This document shows, in pieces, positions 62,901 through 63,843 of a stretch of 64,000 nt of DNA. The translations under genes and the position numbers were made by a program. The first letter of the stretch is position 1, and each line of letters opens with the position of its first letter. Under the pieces are notes generated by a model. That model saw only the letters and a list, made by a program, of their open reading frames with translations. It ran no database searches and was not told the DNA's origin. Source of the stretch: Timema cristinae (lineage: Eukaryota; Arthropoda; Insecta; Phasmatodea; Timematidae); assembly GCA_039000515.1 (NCBI GenBank), contig JBCFYV010000012.1, forward strand, positions 128,226,652 to 128,290,651, read 5' to 3'.

Positions 62901-63843
62901 TTTGGCATTTTCTATGAGAATAATTGTCAATTAGGTCGATTTTAATGATGGTTAAAGATTAAAATGAAACCATTCATATTTTTACTAAGAAGGAGACAAC
63001 ATCGCTCCTTGTCTGTTTTGTCTGAAATAGCCAGTTGCACTGTCATTTAATGTTTCCATTCTAAAAAAAATATTTCTCTCTATCAAAGATCAACCTTAGC
63101 TCAATCGGTGGCATGTCTGTCAACTGAGCTAAGGGTTCCCGGGTTCGATTCCCTGCATGGCCGAAACATTTATCATTGGTGAAATGTAGGTTGACCCTTT
63201 CCCATTGATAATTAATGTCCGGGGACTGGATGTTGTGACTGTCCTAGTCTTAAGATAGTTTATAAGAGATATGAAGCCACTACAGGCCTATATGCCACAG
63301 GCTGAAAACAGTAATGGATGTAGAAAAAAAATACCATTGATAAGAAGTAAAATGTGTGTTGATGTGCTTTTTATGACAGTCATATTCTGAGCTAAGGCAA
63401 ATATTTAAAATTTAAGAAAGAGAAATTTACCTGTGATTTTTCTATCCATATCACTTCAGTTTAAGTTAATACTTAGCCAAAAAAAGCCATTGTACACACA
63501 GACTTTTAATACCTAATTCCAACTTTCTATGTACCTTCAGCTTTCCATGCTGTACCAGGTAAAGTACCCAGGCAATCCACACCCTCTAGTGGCCATCGTC
63601 AAATCTGCCACAACTTTGACAGCCACGAAACATTTTTAAAACTTACCTTAGCAATGCAGCGATCATTGGCACACTTGAACATAGAGAAGAGACAAGGCAT
63701 CGATTGCTTTCCGAGACATCCTTGCTCAACACTCTCGTCTGATTGGTCGTCACAGTCGTGTTCTCCATCGCACACCCAGGCCCAAGGAATGCAGCGCCCA
63801 GTCGAATTACATTTGAACTCTGTGTCGTTGCAAGAACGAGTTT
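9055..63843 (-). CDS. LRP1: LRP1 ortholog, 3' part of the gene (overall span of 30 placed exons)
   Basis: Low-density-lipoprotein-receptor-related protein 1 is a large endocytic receptor. Its LA clusters bind ligands, its YWTD propellers with EGF modules help release them at acid pH, and its NPxY tail motifs recruit adaptors for clathrin uptake; this is family knowledge. The sequence shows this order: four LA, two EGF, propeller, EGF, about ten LA, EGF, propeller, several EGF, one transmembrane helix, tail with NPMY and NPVY. This matches LRP1 rather than LRP2, LRP4 or LDLR: the many EGF modules before the membrane and the tail block NVEISNPMY followed by FANPVY are LRP1-like. Exons are listed singly, numbered 1-30 in gene order within this window; the 5' half lies beyond 63843. 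One exon between exons 14 and 15 was not recovered intact. Several single-base frame breaks are noted at their exons. Confidence 0.93.
9214..10094. other. Intron sequence, nothing recognised
   Basis: Start of the roughly 8.3-kb intron between exons 29 and 30. AT-rich; no gene or clear element seen up to the decayed copia element. Confidence 0.5.
10247..10486 (-). pseudogene. copia RNase H fragment
   Basis: Encodes the copia RNase H block, with [13 protein letters not shown] and [11 protein letters not shown], the usual acidic residues of this domain. After a frame change it continues below 10247 with residues such as IADILTKSL, the typical end of copia pol. Not intact. Confidence 0.85.
10738..11571 (-). 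pseudogene. copia reverse transcriptase fragment
   Basis: About 277 codons of uninterrupted copia reverse transcriptase. Seen in order: [53 protein letters not shown], the catalytic FVDDL box in [11 protein letters not shown], and [10 protein letters not shown]. The frame is lost near 10800, before RNase H. Because it is broken on both sides it cannot make a full polyprotein. Confidence 0.92.
11746..12503 (-). pseudogene. copia integrase core fragment
   Basis: Integrase region spread over several frames. Visible pieces, in element order, are [65 protein letters not shown], and [10 protein letters not shown] with the flanking region. Conserved acidic residues of the rve core are present, but frame breaks occur near 12180 and 12000. 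Confidence 0.85.
12504..12779 (-). pseudogene. copia GAG-pre-integrase (HHCC zinc motif) fragment
   Basis: Shows [18 protein letters not shown] followed by [14 protein letters not shown], the His-His-Cys-Cys zinc-binding pattern N-terminal to copia integrase. No protease or gag is recognisable upstream (12780-13400), so the element appears truncated at its 5' end. Confidence 0.82.
13411..13783. mobile_element. Foldback or MITE-like element (long imperfect inverted repeat)
   Basis: The two halves are inverted copies. The left arm contains CTGTTGTTGCCTGTTC (13411) and ATGGTAGAGCACAAA (about 13520); the right arm contains the reverse complements near 13650 and ending near 13783 (CAGGCAACAACAG). 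The arms are over 150 bp each with mismatches and a short central loop around 13565-13600. There is no coding capacity, and flanking target duplications were not established. Confidence 0.7.
13930..13937. repeat. P-element target-site duplication, left
   Basis: GTTGCTAC directly abuts the left inverted repeat and is repeated exactly at 17066-17073. An 8-bp duplication is characteristic of the P superfamily. Confidence 0.9.
13938..13966. repeat. P-element left terminal inverted repeat
   Basis: 29 bp, identical to the reverse complement of 17037-17065; the match stops sharply at the inner end. Confidence 0.93.
14845..16839 (-). pseudogene. P-element transposase with THAP domain, broken
   Basis: From the N-terminus at 16839: a THAP zinc finger starting [12 protein letters not shown], with the conserved Trp (WVHACRR) and CSAHF in a second frame, so a frameshift lies near 16740. 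The catalytic RNase H-like region follows, with FDEMK near 16010, an in-frame TAG at 15907-15905, then [11 protein letters not shown]. The segment 15751-15524 ([15 protein letters not shown]) matches the part after the GTP-binding insertion. The C-terminal block 15324-14845 includes [18 protein letters not shown], typical of P and THAP9 transposases. At least three breaks are visible, so no complete protein is expected. The family is known to excise and insert by a GTP-dependent mechanism. Confidence 0.88.
17037..17065. repeat. P-element right terminal inverted repeat
   Basis: 29 bp, a perfect inverted match to the left end. Confidence 0.93.
17066..17073. repeat. P-element target-site duplication, right
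   Basis: GTTGCTAC, identical to 13930-13937. Confidence 0.9.
17262..17525 (-). repeat. Two extra partial copies of LRP1 exon 29 (NPMY tail exon)
   Basis: Downstream of exon 29 in gene direction, the last ~96 nt of the exon (from AATGTTGAGATC to GATAAG) plus 28 nt of intron (GTAACGTTCTTCACACATTG and 8 more) are repeated twice. The copy at about 17286-17380 is intact at the amino-acid level and keeps NPMY; the copy at about 17405-17500 has several one- to three-base deletions. Each would enter and leave in phase 0. The 28-nt spacer is too short for a normal intron, and its AG has a poor pyrimidine tract. These copies could be a real duplication or a misassembly. Confidence 0.88.
17526..17655 (-). 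CDS. LRP1: LRP1 exon 29: juxtamembrane tail with NPMY
   Basis: 130 nt, entering in phase 2 and leaving in phase 0. Acceptor GGGTTCCAG, donor GTAACG. It continues the basic stop-transfer run of exon 28 and encodes [17 protein letters not shown], then an acidic stretch and [15 protein letters not shown] corresponds to the proximal NPxY motif of LRP1. It joins in frame to exon 28 (transmembrane frame) and exon 30. This is the full-length member of a tandem triplication. Confidence 0.93.
17716..19815. repeat. 23-bp tandem array
   Basis: About 90 copies of a 23-bp unit with the core CTCAACAACACTGTGCTTTA. Variants with GATTT or AATAACATT cluster toward the right half. Because 23 is not a multiple of three, long repetitive ORFs cycle through all frames; they are not genes. 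The array lies about 60 bp from the acceptor of exon 29. Confidence 0.97.
19816..20305. other. Intron, AT-rich, nothing recognised
   Basis: Intron sequence just downstream of the exon 28 donor in gene direction; no element or gene seen. Confidence 0.6.
20306..20480 (-). CDS. LRP1: LRP1 exon 28: end of last EGF, transmembrane helix, stop-transfer
   Basis: Starts in phase 2 after TTGTCCCAG, completing the last EGF module ([10 protein letters not shown]). The transmembrane helix is in a different frame: [20 protein letters not shown], then VVVRRRRR as the cytosolic anchor. The helix frame is the one that joins exon 29 in phase, so a one-base insertion lies between about 20417 and 20430. Removing one base makes length and phases fit. 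A sequencing or assembly error is the simplest reading. Donor GTAAG at 20305. Confidence 0.9.
20692..23412. repeat. 42-44-bp tandem array
   Basis: About 63 copies of a unit with the core GTTTGATGAGCCAATAACAG. Two end types alternate (TGGTCGTAGCTCAGG and TGGACTAGCTCTGG). After about 22340 a divergent variant (TGGTCCTATAACAATTCA) recurs every few units, which suggests a higher-order repeat. Lies in the intron between exons 27 and 28; no splice junction is recognised inside it. Confidence 0.96.
23415..23985 (+). mobile_element. Retroelement fragment, probably Penelope-like
   Basis: Broken plus-strand coding sequence. Pieces such as [13 protein letters not shown] and, in another frame, RCNTCKTF followed by GHYDCRTSN resemble the linker before the GIY-YIG endonuclease of Penelope-like elements, where a Cys-rich RCxTC motif precedes a YDCRxSN segment. 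No complete reverse transcriptase or endonuclease is present. A broken fragment; the family assignment is tentative. Confidence 0.5.
23990..24495. repeat. 31-bp tandem array
   Basis: About 16 near-identical copies with the core CACTGGACTCACAACAGGAC. It starts at the end of the retroelement fragment, whose residues run into the first unit, so it may have arisen from that element's sequence. Confidence 0.95.
24496..25296. other. Intron, mostly unremarkable
   Basis: Plus-strand sequence to about 24660 may be the continuing retroelement fragment. After that it is AT-rich intron with a short TTCACCATA repeat near 25206-25242 just before the exon 27 donor. Confidence 0.5.
25297..25542 (-). CDS. 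LRP1: LRP1 exon 27: EGF modules
   Basis: 246 nt, phase 2 in and phase 2 out. Acceptor TTGTTGCCAG, donor GTGAGT. Completes one EGF ([10 protein letters not shown]), then a full EGF ([13 protein letters not shown] to [10 protein letters not shown]), then the start of the last EGF ([11 protein letters not shown]). Frame-joined on both sides. Confidence 0.93.
25543..26209. other. Intron, nothing recognised
   Basis: Intron between exons 26 and 27, with a short ATC repeat near 25624. Plus-strand ORFs here are short and unrecognised. Confidence 0.6.
26210..26435 (-). CDS. LRP1: LRP1 exon 26: EGF modules
   Basis: 226 nt, phase 1 in, phase 2 out. Completes an EGF ([19 protein letters not shown]), a Cys-rich short module ([15 protein letters not shown]) and opens another EGF ([12 protein letters not shown]). 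Acceptor GGTTCTCAAG, donor GTAACA. Joins exon 25 across a GC-AG intron. Confidence 0.92.
26436..27109 (-). other. GC-AG intron between LRP1 exons 25 and 26
   Basis: The donor reads GGAG|GCAAGTAC instead of GT. Using it, and only it, the phases fit and give the EGF signature CQNGGTC across the junction. GC donors with this extended consensus are a known minor class. The intron has no other recognised feature. Confidence 0.8.
27110..27215 (-). CDS. LRP1: LRP1 exon 25: EGF modules
   Basis: 106 nt, phase 0 in, phase 1 out. Encodes [17 protein letters not shown] and the start of the next [11 protein letters not shown]. Acceptor GTTTGTTCCAG; the donor is GC (GCAAGT). Confidence 0.91.
27216..28020. 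other. Intron with a short ~35-bp array
   Basis: Intron between exons 24 and 25. About 27738-27950 holds six or seven imperfect copies of a ~35-bp unit with the core ACATGTTTGGTGCTACTCT. The remainder is unremarkable. Confidence 0.75.
28021..28166 (-). CDS. LRP1: LRP1 exon 24: EGF module
   Basis: 146 nt, phase 1 in, phase 0 out. [15 protein letters not shown] to [10 protein letters not shown] is one EGF, and CDNYCSK opens the next. Acceptor TATGTTCCAG, donor GTACTA. Confidence 0.92.
28167..28984. other. Intron, nothing recognised
   Basis: AT-rich intron between exons 23 and 24, with a poly-A run near 28500 and a CA run near 28535. Confidence 0.6.
28985..29123 (-). CDS. LRP1: LRP1 exon 23: EGF modules
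   Basis: 139 nt, phase 0 in, phase 1 out. [12 protein letters not shown] closes one [14 protein letters not shown] to CHCLPGFTG is the next. Acceptor GTTCCGACCAG, donor GTCTGT. Confidence 0.92.
29435..29659 (-). CDS. LRP1: LRP1 exon 22: EGF modules
   Basis: 225 nt (75 codons), phase 0 both ends. [20 protein letters not shown] closes at [14 protein letters not shown] opens a module followed by a Ser/Pro-rich insert ([13 protein letters not shown]). Acceptor GTGCTCTGCAG; donor GTTGAC is non-consensus but gives correct phase. Confidence 0.9.
29700..30110. repeat. Degenerate ~130-150-bp tandem repeat in intron 21
   Basis: Three to four poorly matching copies sharing words such as GAACTAAGACACG, GATTAGCGCC, TGTAATAA and CCTGTAAAGA. 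Indels are frequent. Copies could have aged or been damaged in assembly. Confidence 0.6.
30111..31024. other. Intron, AT-rich, nothing recognised
   Basis: Remainder of the intron between exons 21 and 22. A plus-strand 72-codon ORF near 30700 is not recognised and is likely chance. Confidence 0.55.
31025..31155 (-). CDS. LRP1: LRP1 exon 21: EGF-like module after the second propeller
   Basis: 131 nt, phase 1 in, phase 0 out. [16 protein letters not shown] and CLCPDGLVK match the EGF that follows an LRP propeller. Acceptor GTTGTTCCAG, donor GTACGC. Confidence 0.91.
31383..31561 (-). CDS. LRP1: LRP1 exon 20: last blade of the second propeller
   Basis: Encodes [30 protein letters not shown] and [11 protein letters not shown], then in a shifted frame [10 protein letters not shown]. 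This is the closing LY blade of an LRP1 propeller. A one-base deletion near 31420 is inferred, because restoring one base makes 180 nt and fits phase 1 in and phase 1 out. Acceptor TGTCCTCCAG, donor GTAAGT. Confidence 0.9.
31562..31660 (-). repeat. Short repeat spanning the exon 20 acceptor
   Basis: Two full copies and one partial copy of a ~32-bp unit (minus-strand core CCCTGTTGTG, then TCCTCCAGAAGAG). Each full copy has the acceptor CCTCCAG and the first five bases of exon 20. Confidence 0.8.
31661..33044. other. Intron, nothing firmly recognised
   Basis: Part of the intron between exons 19 and 20. Two short segments share CCAGCCCAATAAA (about 32328 and 32615), suggesting fragments of an unknown interspersed repeat. 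An AAT microsatellite lies at about 32873-32901. Confidence 0.5.
33045..34318 (-). repeat. 40-bp tandem array abutting the exon 19 donor
   Basis: About 32 copies of a 40-bp unit (plus-strand core CTACATAGTTTGAACGTT). On the minus strand units read GTGAGTCTTCAGGGAAC and so on. The first intron bases after exon 19 (GTAAGTCTTCATACAGC) are a diverged first unit, so the array begins at the splice donor and most units carry a donor-like GTGAGT. Confidence 0.93.
34319..34541 (-). CDS. LRP1: LRP1 exon 19: propeller blades
   Basis: [20 protein letters not shown], then after a one-base loss near 34465 [20 protein letters not shown] and [11 protein letters not shown]. Two LY blades with YWTD-type cores. 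Phase 2 in and phase 1 out if one base is restored. Acceptor GTTTGAAG (weak), donor GTAAGT. Confidence 0.9.
34542..35350. other. Intron, AT-rich, nothing recognised
   Basis: Intron between exons 18 and 19; no repeat or element stands out. Confidence 0.6.
35351..35529 (-). CDS. LRP1: LRP1 exon 18: propeller blade
   Basis: 179 nt, phase 0 in, phase 2 out. [27 protein letters not shown] and [11 protein letters not shown] are a classic LRP LY blade. Acceptor GTTGTGCAG, donor GTAAAA. Confidence 0.92.
35725..35945 (-). repeat. ~36-bp array spanning the exon 17 donor
   Basis: Six or so imperfect copies. On the minus strand each unit reads GAGGACACTG|GTGAGTGCAAGG, that is, exon-end-like sequence followed by a donor. 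The array starts at the exon 17 end. Confidence 0.88.
35935..36204 (-). CDS. LRP1: LRP1 exon 17: start of the second propeller
   Basis: Phase 1 in. [29 protein letters not shown] and [15 protein letters not shown] match the first propeller blades after the last LA cluster. The 3' end is uncertain: the chosen donor gives phase 1, but exon 18 needs phase 0. The neighbouring repeat units suggest the true end is GAGAGGACACTG before GTGAGT (residues ERTL), which restores phase, so about 8 bases here may be array-derived or erroneous. Confidence 0.88.
36205..36473. other. Intron 16, short
   Basis: Ordinary intron between exons 16 and 17; acceptor ATTTCACCAG, donor GTGAGT. Confidence 0.8.
36474..36731 (-). 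CDS. LRP1: LRP1 exon 16: last LA module and EGF
   Basis: 258 nt, phase 1 both ends. [14 protein letters not shown] to [11 protein letters not shown] is a complete LA module with the acidic calcium-binding residues. [11 protein letters not shown] to [12 protein letters not shown] is the EGF before the second propeller. Acceptor ACAAACTTAG, donor GTGAGT. Confidence 0.93.
36890..37320. repeat. ~80-bp tandem repeat, about five copies
   Basis: Unit core GTGTCAGGTGAGGGTTGAAT and AGAGCTTAC. A single diverged copy of the same sequence occurs at about 53040-53115, so the array grew from an interspersed repeat. Confidence 0.85.
37321..37757. other. Intron, AT-rich, nothing recognised
   Basis: Remainder of the intron between exons 15 and 16. 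Confidence 0.6.
37758..37846 (-). CDS. LRP1: LRP1 exon 15: C-terminal part of an LA module
   Basis: 89 nt, phase 2 in, phase 1 out. [20 protein letters not shown] and DGSDEDPQA. Acceptor CTTTTTACAG. It lacks the first Cys and Phe part of the module, which must come from an upstream exon not recovered; the sequence just upstream (CANSFYR) mimics it but lies across the acceptor. Confidence 0.9.
37847..38229. other. Intron with a possible tRNA-derived repeat
   Basis: Around 38145-38215 (minus) a GGGTTTCAATCCC box resembles an RNA polymerase III B box; otherwise AT-rich. Confidence 0.4.
38230..39240 (-). repeat. 35-bp tandem array
   Basis: About 29 copies with the core CCCCAGTACTTGCCTGTGTC. On the minus strand every unit contains ACAG|GCAAGTACTGG, the extended consensus of a GC splice donor like the one that works at 27109. 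Copies near 38830-39230 are increasingly damaged. Long minus-strand ORFs result from the repeat and are not genes. Confidence 0.95.
39280..39410 (-). pseudogene. Candidate remnant of the missing LA exon (between exons 14 and 15)
   Basis: Minus-strand sequence following GTAG|CGAGTGGAAGTGT reads, with shifts, like WKC, then GGACAGCC and GACAGTGATCAGCC, which could be the Asp-Gly and Asp-Ser-Asp-Glu part of an LA module with many indels. It would follow exon 14 in phase (AA plus C makes Asn). Weak evidence; could be chance. Confidence 0.3.
39411..42395 (-). repeat. 44-bp array, each unit with an acceptor and the start of an LA exon
   Basis: About 64 copies of 44 bp (longer variants 55 bp). On the minus strand each reads ATCTTGTTTTGTAG|CGAGTGGAAG, and long variants continue TGTG. 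The part after AG continues exon 14 in frame as NEWKC, exactly where an LA module needs it. So the unit contains a 3' splice site and the first 10-14 coding bases of the exon that is otherwise missing. Confidence 0.93.
42396..43034. other. Intron with a non-LTR retrotransposon scrap
   Basis: About 42800-42900 (plus) shares GAGCATGTTAGCTGTCACCA and about 30 further bases with 49825-49873; both derive from one reverse-transcriptase 3' region. Around 42440 the sequence resembles an interspersed repeat also seen near 53910. Confidence 0.6.
43035..43283 (-). CDS. LRP1: LRP1 exon 14: LA modules
   Basis: 249 nt, phase 2 both ends. [20 protein letters not shown] completes one [16 protein letters not shown] to DDHSDELNC is a full LA, and [16 protein letters not shown] opens the next. 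Acceptor CATTGTTGTAG, donor GTAATC. Confidence 0.93.
43284..43375 (-). repeat. Short ~39-bp repeat spanning the exon 14 acceptor
   Basis: Two to three copies. Minus-strand unit AACACGTGTTGTCACATTG, then TTGTAG and exon-like bases. The first copies keep the acceptor TTGTAG. Confidence 0.8.
43376..43714. other. Intron, nothing recognised
   Basis: AT-rich. Contains an inverted pair AACAGTTGTTGAATATNTG near 43503 and 43605, possibly a small hairpin element. Confidence 0.5.
43715..45800. repeat. 22-bp tandem array
   Basis: About 95 copies with the core CTCACTCCTACCTTGTGTTT; lengths vary 20-25 bp. It generates a 723-codon plus-strand open frame of Pro/Leu/Ser/Phe repeats that is not a gene. On the minus strand units read CAAGGTAGGAGTG, a donor-like word. 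Confidence 0.96.
45801..45954. other. Junction between two arrays
   Basis: Short non-repetitive intron sequence separating the 22-bp and 47-bp arrays. Confidence 0.6.
45955..46935. repeat. 47-bp tandem array
   Basis: About 21 highly similar copies with the core ACTACAAACTATGGAGCTGT. A few units differ by TCTAG or TCCAG. No splice signal at exon ends recognised. Confidence 0.96.
47122..47265 (-). CDS. LRP1: LRP1 exon 13: LA modules
   Basis: 144 nt, phase 2 both ends. [20 protein letters not shown] and GEDEPYTC complete one LA (note SLGEDE in place of the usual GDGSDE), and [11 protein letters not shown] opens the next. Acceptor TCTGACCACAG, donor GTTGGA (weak). Confidence 0.92.
47276..49240 (-). 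repeat. 40-bp tandem array abutting the exon 13 acceptor
   Basis: About 49 copies with the plus-strand core ATGACACAACCTCAACACGG. The last 20 bases of the intron before exon 13 (TTGTGTCATGTCTGACCACAG on the minus strand, split here after TTGTGTCATG) are a variant of the unit, so the array grew from the 3' splice-site region. Confidence 0.92.
49241..50080. other. Intron with a non-LTR retrotransposon 3' fragment
   Basis: About 49780-49975 (plus) encodes, in broken frames, [10 protein letters not shown] and [18 protein letters not shown], the 3' part of a reverse transcriptase, followed by a tail with GGCCACAGGCTGGAAACAG shared with the element ending near 55420. The rest is AT-rich. Confidence 0.7.
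50081..50205 (-). CDS. LRP1: LRP1 exon 12: LA module
   Basis: 125 nt, phase 0 in, phase 2 out. [20 protein letters not shown] and [11 protein letters not shown], then CPDDHF opens the next LA. Acceptor TTTTCTTCCAG, donor GTGAGT. Confidence 0.93.
50295..50447 (-). CDS. LRP1: LRP1 exon 11: LA module
   Basis: 153 nt, phase 0 both ends. [20 protein letters not shown] to [10 protein letters not shown] is a full LA with an insert (KGNETSSD), and CPANQ opens the next. Acceptor CTGTTCTGCAG, donor GTAATC. Confidence 0.93.
50448..51337. other. Intron; SINE-like scrap, otherwise nothing
   Basis: 50478-50530 (minus) reads AGTGGTTAGCATGTTTGACC and later CCTGGGTTA, resembling tRNA-type A and B boxes. The remainder is AT-rich. 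Confidence 0.4.
51338..51497 (-). CDS. LRP1: LRP1 exon 10: LA modules
   Basis: Completes an LA ([11 protein letters not shown]) and encodes a full [22 protein letters not shown] to [10 protein letters not shown], leaving in phase 0. Acceptor TGTTCTGCAG. The first bases ATGATGC contain a stop in the needed frame; a lost C (GAC TGC) would restore the expected Asp before Cys. Confidence 0.9.
51498..51690 (-). repeat. ~20-bp array filling the intron and spanning the exon 9 donor
   Basis: The whole ~170-bp intron consists of copies of a ~20-bp unit. On the minus strand units read ACACTCAG|GTACTATACG or similar: exon-end sequence then a donor. Confidence 0.85.
51671..51887 (-). CDS. LRP1: LRP1 exon 9: EGF then the start of an LA module
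   Basis: Phase 1 in (GTTTCAG acceptor). [20 protein letters not shown] and [16 protein letters not shown] form the EGF after the first propeller. [14 protein letters not shown] and WWKCDT open the first LA of the second cluster. The donor is uncertain because it lies within the repeat; the original end was probably GACACTCAG before GTAC, and the residues HYTTLR are array-derived. Confidence 0.9.
52128..52322 (-). CDS. LRP1: LRP1 exon 8: last blade of the first propeller
   Basis: 195 nt, phase 1 both ends. [20 protein letters not shown] and [17 protein letters not shown] are the closing LY blade. Acceptor with T10 tract and CAG; donor GTAAGT. Confidence 0.93.
52323..52490 (-). repeat. Two-copy ~70-bp repeat next to the exon 8 acceptor
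   Basis: Two copies share TGCAAGACAAGCTGAGCTTC and the following 30 bases. The first reaches to within about 20 bp of the acceptor pyrimidine tract. Confidence 0.8.
52708..52908 (-). CDS. LRP1: LRP1 exon 7: propeller blades, frame-damaged
   Basis: Phase 2 in (exon 6 GG plus C gives Gly): YMYW, then in other frames DWGDKP, LGWPNA, NQLFWG. Protein similarity jumps between all frames, needing several single-base deletions over 200 nt. Acceptor ATGGTGTAG, donor GTAATA; the exon 8 side needs phase 1. The most damaged exon of the set, while its neighbours are clean. Confidence 0.75.
52909..53306. other. Intron with a copy of an interspersed repeat
   Basis: 53030-53120 matches the unit amplified at 36890-37320 (AATGTATTTGAAGG, then TAGCTTACGT). 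Confidence 0.65.
53307..53494 (-). CDS. LRP1: LRP1 exon 6: propeller blade
   Basis: 188 nt, phase 0 in, phase 2 out. [20 protein letters not shown] and [14 protein letters not shown]: an LY blade with YWCD in place of YWTD. Acceptor TTTTGTAAG, donor GTGAGT. Confidence 0.93.
53495..54164. other. Intron, nothing firmly recognised
   Basis: About 53905-53960 resembles a repeat also seen near 42430 (CATGGAGATGTC). Otherwise AT-rich. Confidence 0.5.
54165..54310 (+). mobile_element. tRNA-derived SINE-like head
   Basis: TGGCAGAATGGTCTAAGACG resembles a leucine-type tRNA A-box region, and GGGGTTCACAACC about 60 bases later a B box. Immediately followed by the non-LTR element segment. Confidence 0.55.
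54311..55430 (+). mobile_element. 3' part of a non-LTR retrotransposon with an internal amplification
   Basis: Encodes [13 protein letters not shown], then (after a TGA) [17 protein letters not shown] and KTWLNVV, the conserved 3' end of many invertebrate reverse transcriptases. Upstream, 54345-54925 holds seven copies of an 81-bp unit (27 codons, with [12 protein letters not shown]), kept in frame. The tail at about 55390 reads GGCCTCAGGCTCGAAACAG, shared with 49950 and with the SINE at 63.1 kb. Dead, truncated at the 5' end. Confidence 0.8.
54345..54925 (+). repeat. 81-bp in-frame tandem repeat inside the retrotransposon
   Basis: Seven copies, almost identical except copy 2, which has a GAAATCAGTG variation and a lost base. 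The unit length is a multiple of three, so an open frame of 167 codons persists. Confidence 0.95.
55608..55819 (-). CDS. LRP1: LRP1 exon 5: start of the first propeller
   Basis: 212 nt, phase 1 in, phase 0 out. [29 protein letters not shown] and IYWSDV are the first LY blades. Acceptor TTTGTCCAG, donor GTAACA. Confidence 0.93.
55820..56867. other. Intron, AT-rich, little recognised
   Basis: Includes an ATT microsatellite near 56660-56690. About 56800 onward runs into a tRNA-like repeat. Confidence 0.5.
56868..56962 (-). mobile_element. tRNA-derived SINE-like repeat
   Basis: Minus strand: TGGTCTAGGGGTAAGGTGTC (A-box region) and CCAGGGTTAAATCCTCGG (B-box region), spaced as in a tRNA. It lies within 35 bp of the exon 4 donor. 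Confidence 0.65.
56997..57245 (-). CDS. LRP1: LRP1 exon 4: two calcium-binding-type EGF modules
   Basis: 249 nt, phase 1 both ends. [20 protein letters not shown] and YECRCRSGF, then [20 protein letters not shown] and [14 protein letters not shown] with the Cys pattern marks calcium-binding EGF. Acceptor TTTTGTGACAG, donor GTGAGT. Confidence 0.94.
57246..57604. other. Intron, nothing recognised
   Basis: Contains a short GACA tetranucleotide run near 57440-57465. Confidence 0.6.
57605..57730. repeat. 22-24-bp array derived from a retrotransposon
   Basis: About five copies of GACGATCTCCAGCTTCAAGC; more copies at 58010-58135. The same words occur in the retrotransposon piece at about 58005-58030 (CTTGACGATCTCTAGCTTC). 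Confidence 0.8.
57850..58900 (+). mobile_element. Two pieces of a non-LTR retrotransposon reverse transcriptase
   Basis: 58330-58620 encodes, in broken frames, [17 protein letters not shown] and [12 protein letters not shown], then [12 protein letters not shown], a conserved 3' reverse-transcriptase region. 57870-58020 is a second, more diverged copy of the same part (TTTCCACTTCAGTTGAC). Both are dead fragments separated by the 22-bp repeats. Confidence 0.7.
58010..58135. repeat. Second block of the 22-24-bp array
   Basis: About five imperfect copies of GACGATCTCCAGCTTCAAGC between the two retrotransposon pieces. Confidence 0.75.
58901..59255. other. Intron, nothing firmly recognised
   Basis: May include the retrotransposon tail. 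A PRO/LEU-rich plus-strand ORF (59132) leads into the following array and is not convincing. Confidence 0.45.
59256..60336. repeat. 35-bp tandem array
   Basis: About 31 copies with the core CACAAGAGAAACAATGAGTT. Marked variants (TTATTATTC, CTTAATTAGAAAC, AGGGACAC) recur in the same order, e.g. 59730-59990 and 60050-60310, indicating higher-order duplication. Confidence 0.96.
60337..60961. other. Intron, nothing recognised
   Basis: AT-rich intron next to the exon 3 donor. Confidence 0.6.
60962..61093 (-). CDS. LRP1: LRP1 exon 3: LA module
   Basis: 132 nt, phase 1 both ends. [20 protein letters not shown] and [16 protein letters not shown]: last LA of the upstream cluster, with NET as a possible N-glycosylation site. 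Acceptor TTCAATCCAG, donor GTGAGT. Confidence 0.94.
61094..61677. other. Intron with a copy of the repeat that hosts the P element elsewhere
   Basis: 61365-61520 matches, with mismatches, the sequence on both sides of the P element (13820-13937 and 17066-17095), without the element. Confidence 0.65.
61678..61858 (-). CDS. LRP1: LRP1 exon 2: LA modules
   Basis: 181 nt, phase 0 in, phase 1 out. [20 protein letters not shown] completes one [22 protein letters not shown] and [11 protein letters not shown] form the next. Acceptor TTCTTATGTCCAG, repeated many times in the adjacent array; the copy nearest the exon body was chosen. Donor GTGAGT. Confidence 0.93.
61848..62615 (-). repeat. 29-bp array, each unit with the exon 2 acceptor and exon start
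   Basis: About 26 copies. On the minus strand each unit reads TTCTTATGTCCAG|GAGTACTACTG: the acceptor plus the first 11-12 coding bases of exon 2. Repetitive minus-strand ORFs up to 291 codons arise from it; only the last ~60 codons of one are the real exon. Confidence 0.96.
62600..62700 (-). mobile_element. tRNA-derived SINE-like repeat
   Basis: Minus strand TGGTGGTTACGTGGTCTCAG (A-box region) and AAGGTTTGAATCTTG (B-box region). It directly precedes the 29-bp array. Confidence 0.55.
62701..63084. other. Intron, nothing recognised
   Basis: AT-rich sequence between two SINE-like repeats. Confidence 0.6.
63085..63335 (+). mobile_element. tRNA-derived SINE with A-rich end
   Basis: Head CTTAGCTCAATCGGTGGCAT (A-box region) and CCGGGTTCGATTCCCTGCAT (B box), spaced as in a tRNA. 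A body of about 120 bp follows, then ATATGCCACAGGCTGAAAAC and an A-run ending near 63330. The end resembles the tail of the non-LTR family at 49950 and 55400. Not a functional tRNA: the acceptor stem does not pair well. Confidence 0.75.
63336..63646. other. Intron, nothing recognised
   Basis: Ordinary intron up to the exon 1 donor. Confidence 0.6.
63647..63843 (-). CDS. LRP1: LRP1 exon 1 of this window: LA modules
   Basis: 197 nt, phase 1 in, phase 0 out. [20 protein letters not shown] and [13 protein letters not shown] form a full LA module; [16 protein letters not shown] opens the next. Acceptor TTTATTTCAG, donor GTAAGT. Upstream exons lie beyond this window's edge. Confidence 0.94.

Noticed and set aside
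63085..63160. Functional tRNA gene
   Set aside because: A and B boxes are present but the acceptor and anticodon stems do not form a convincing cloverleaf, and a SINE body follows.
9055..63843. LRP1 copy as a pseudogene because of its frame breaks
   Set aside because: Most exons are open with conserved splice sites and consistent phases; breaks are isolated single bases, better explained by sequence errors.
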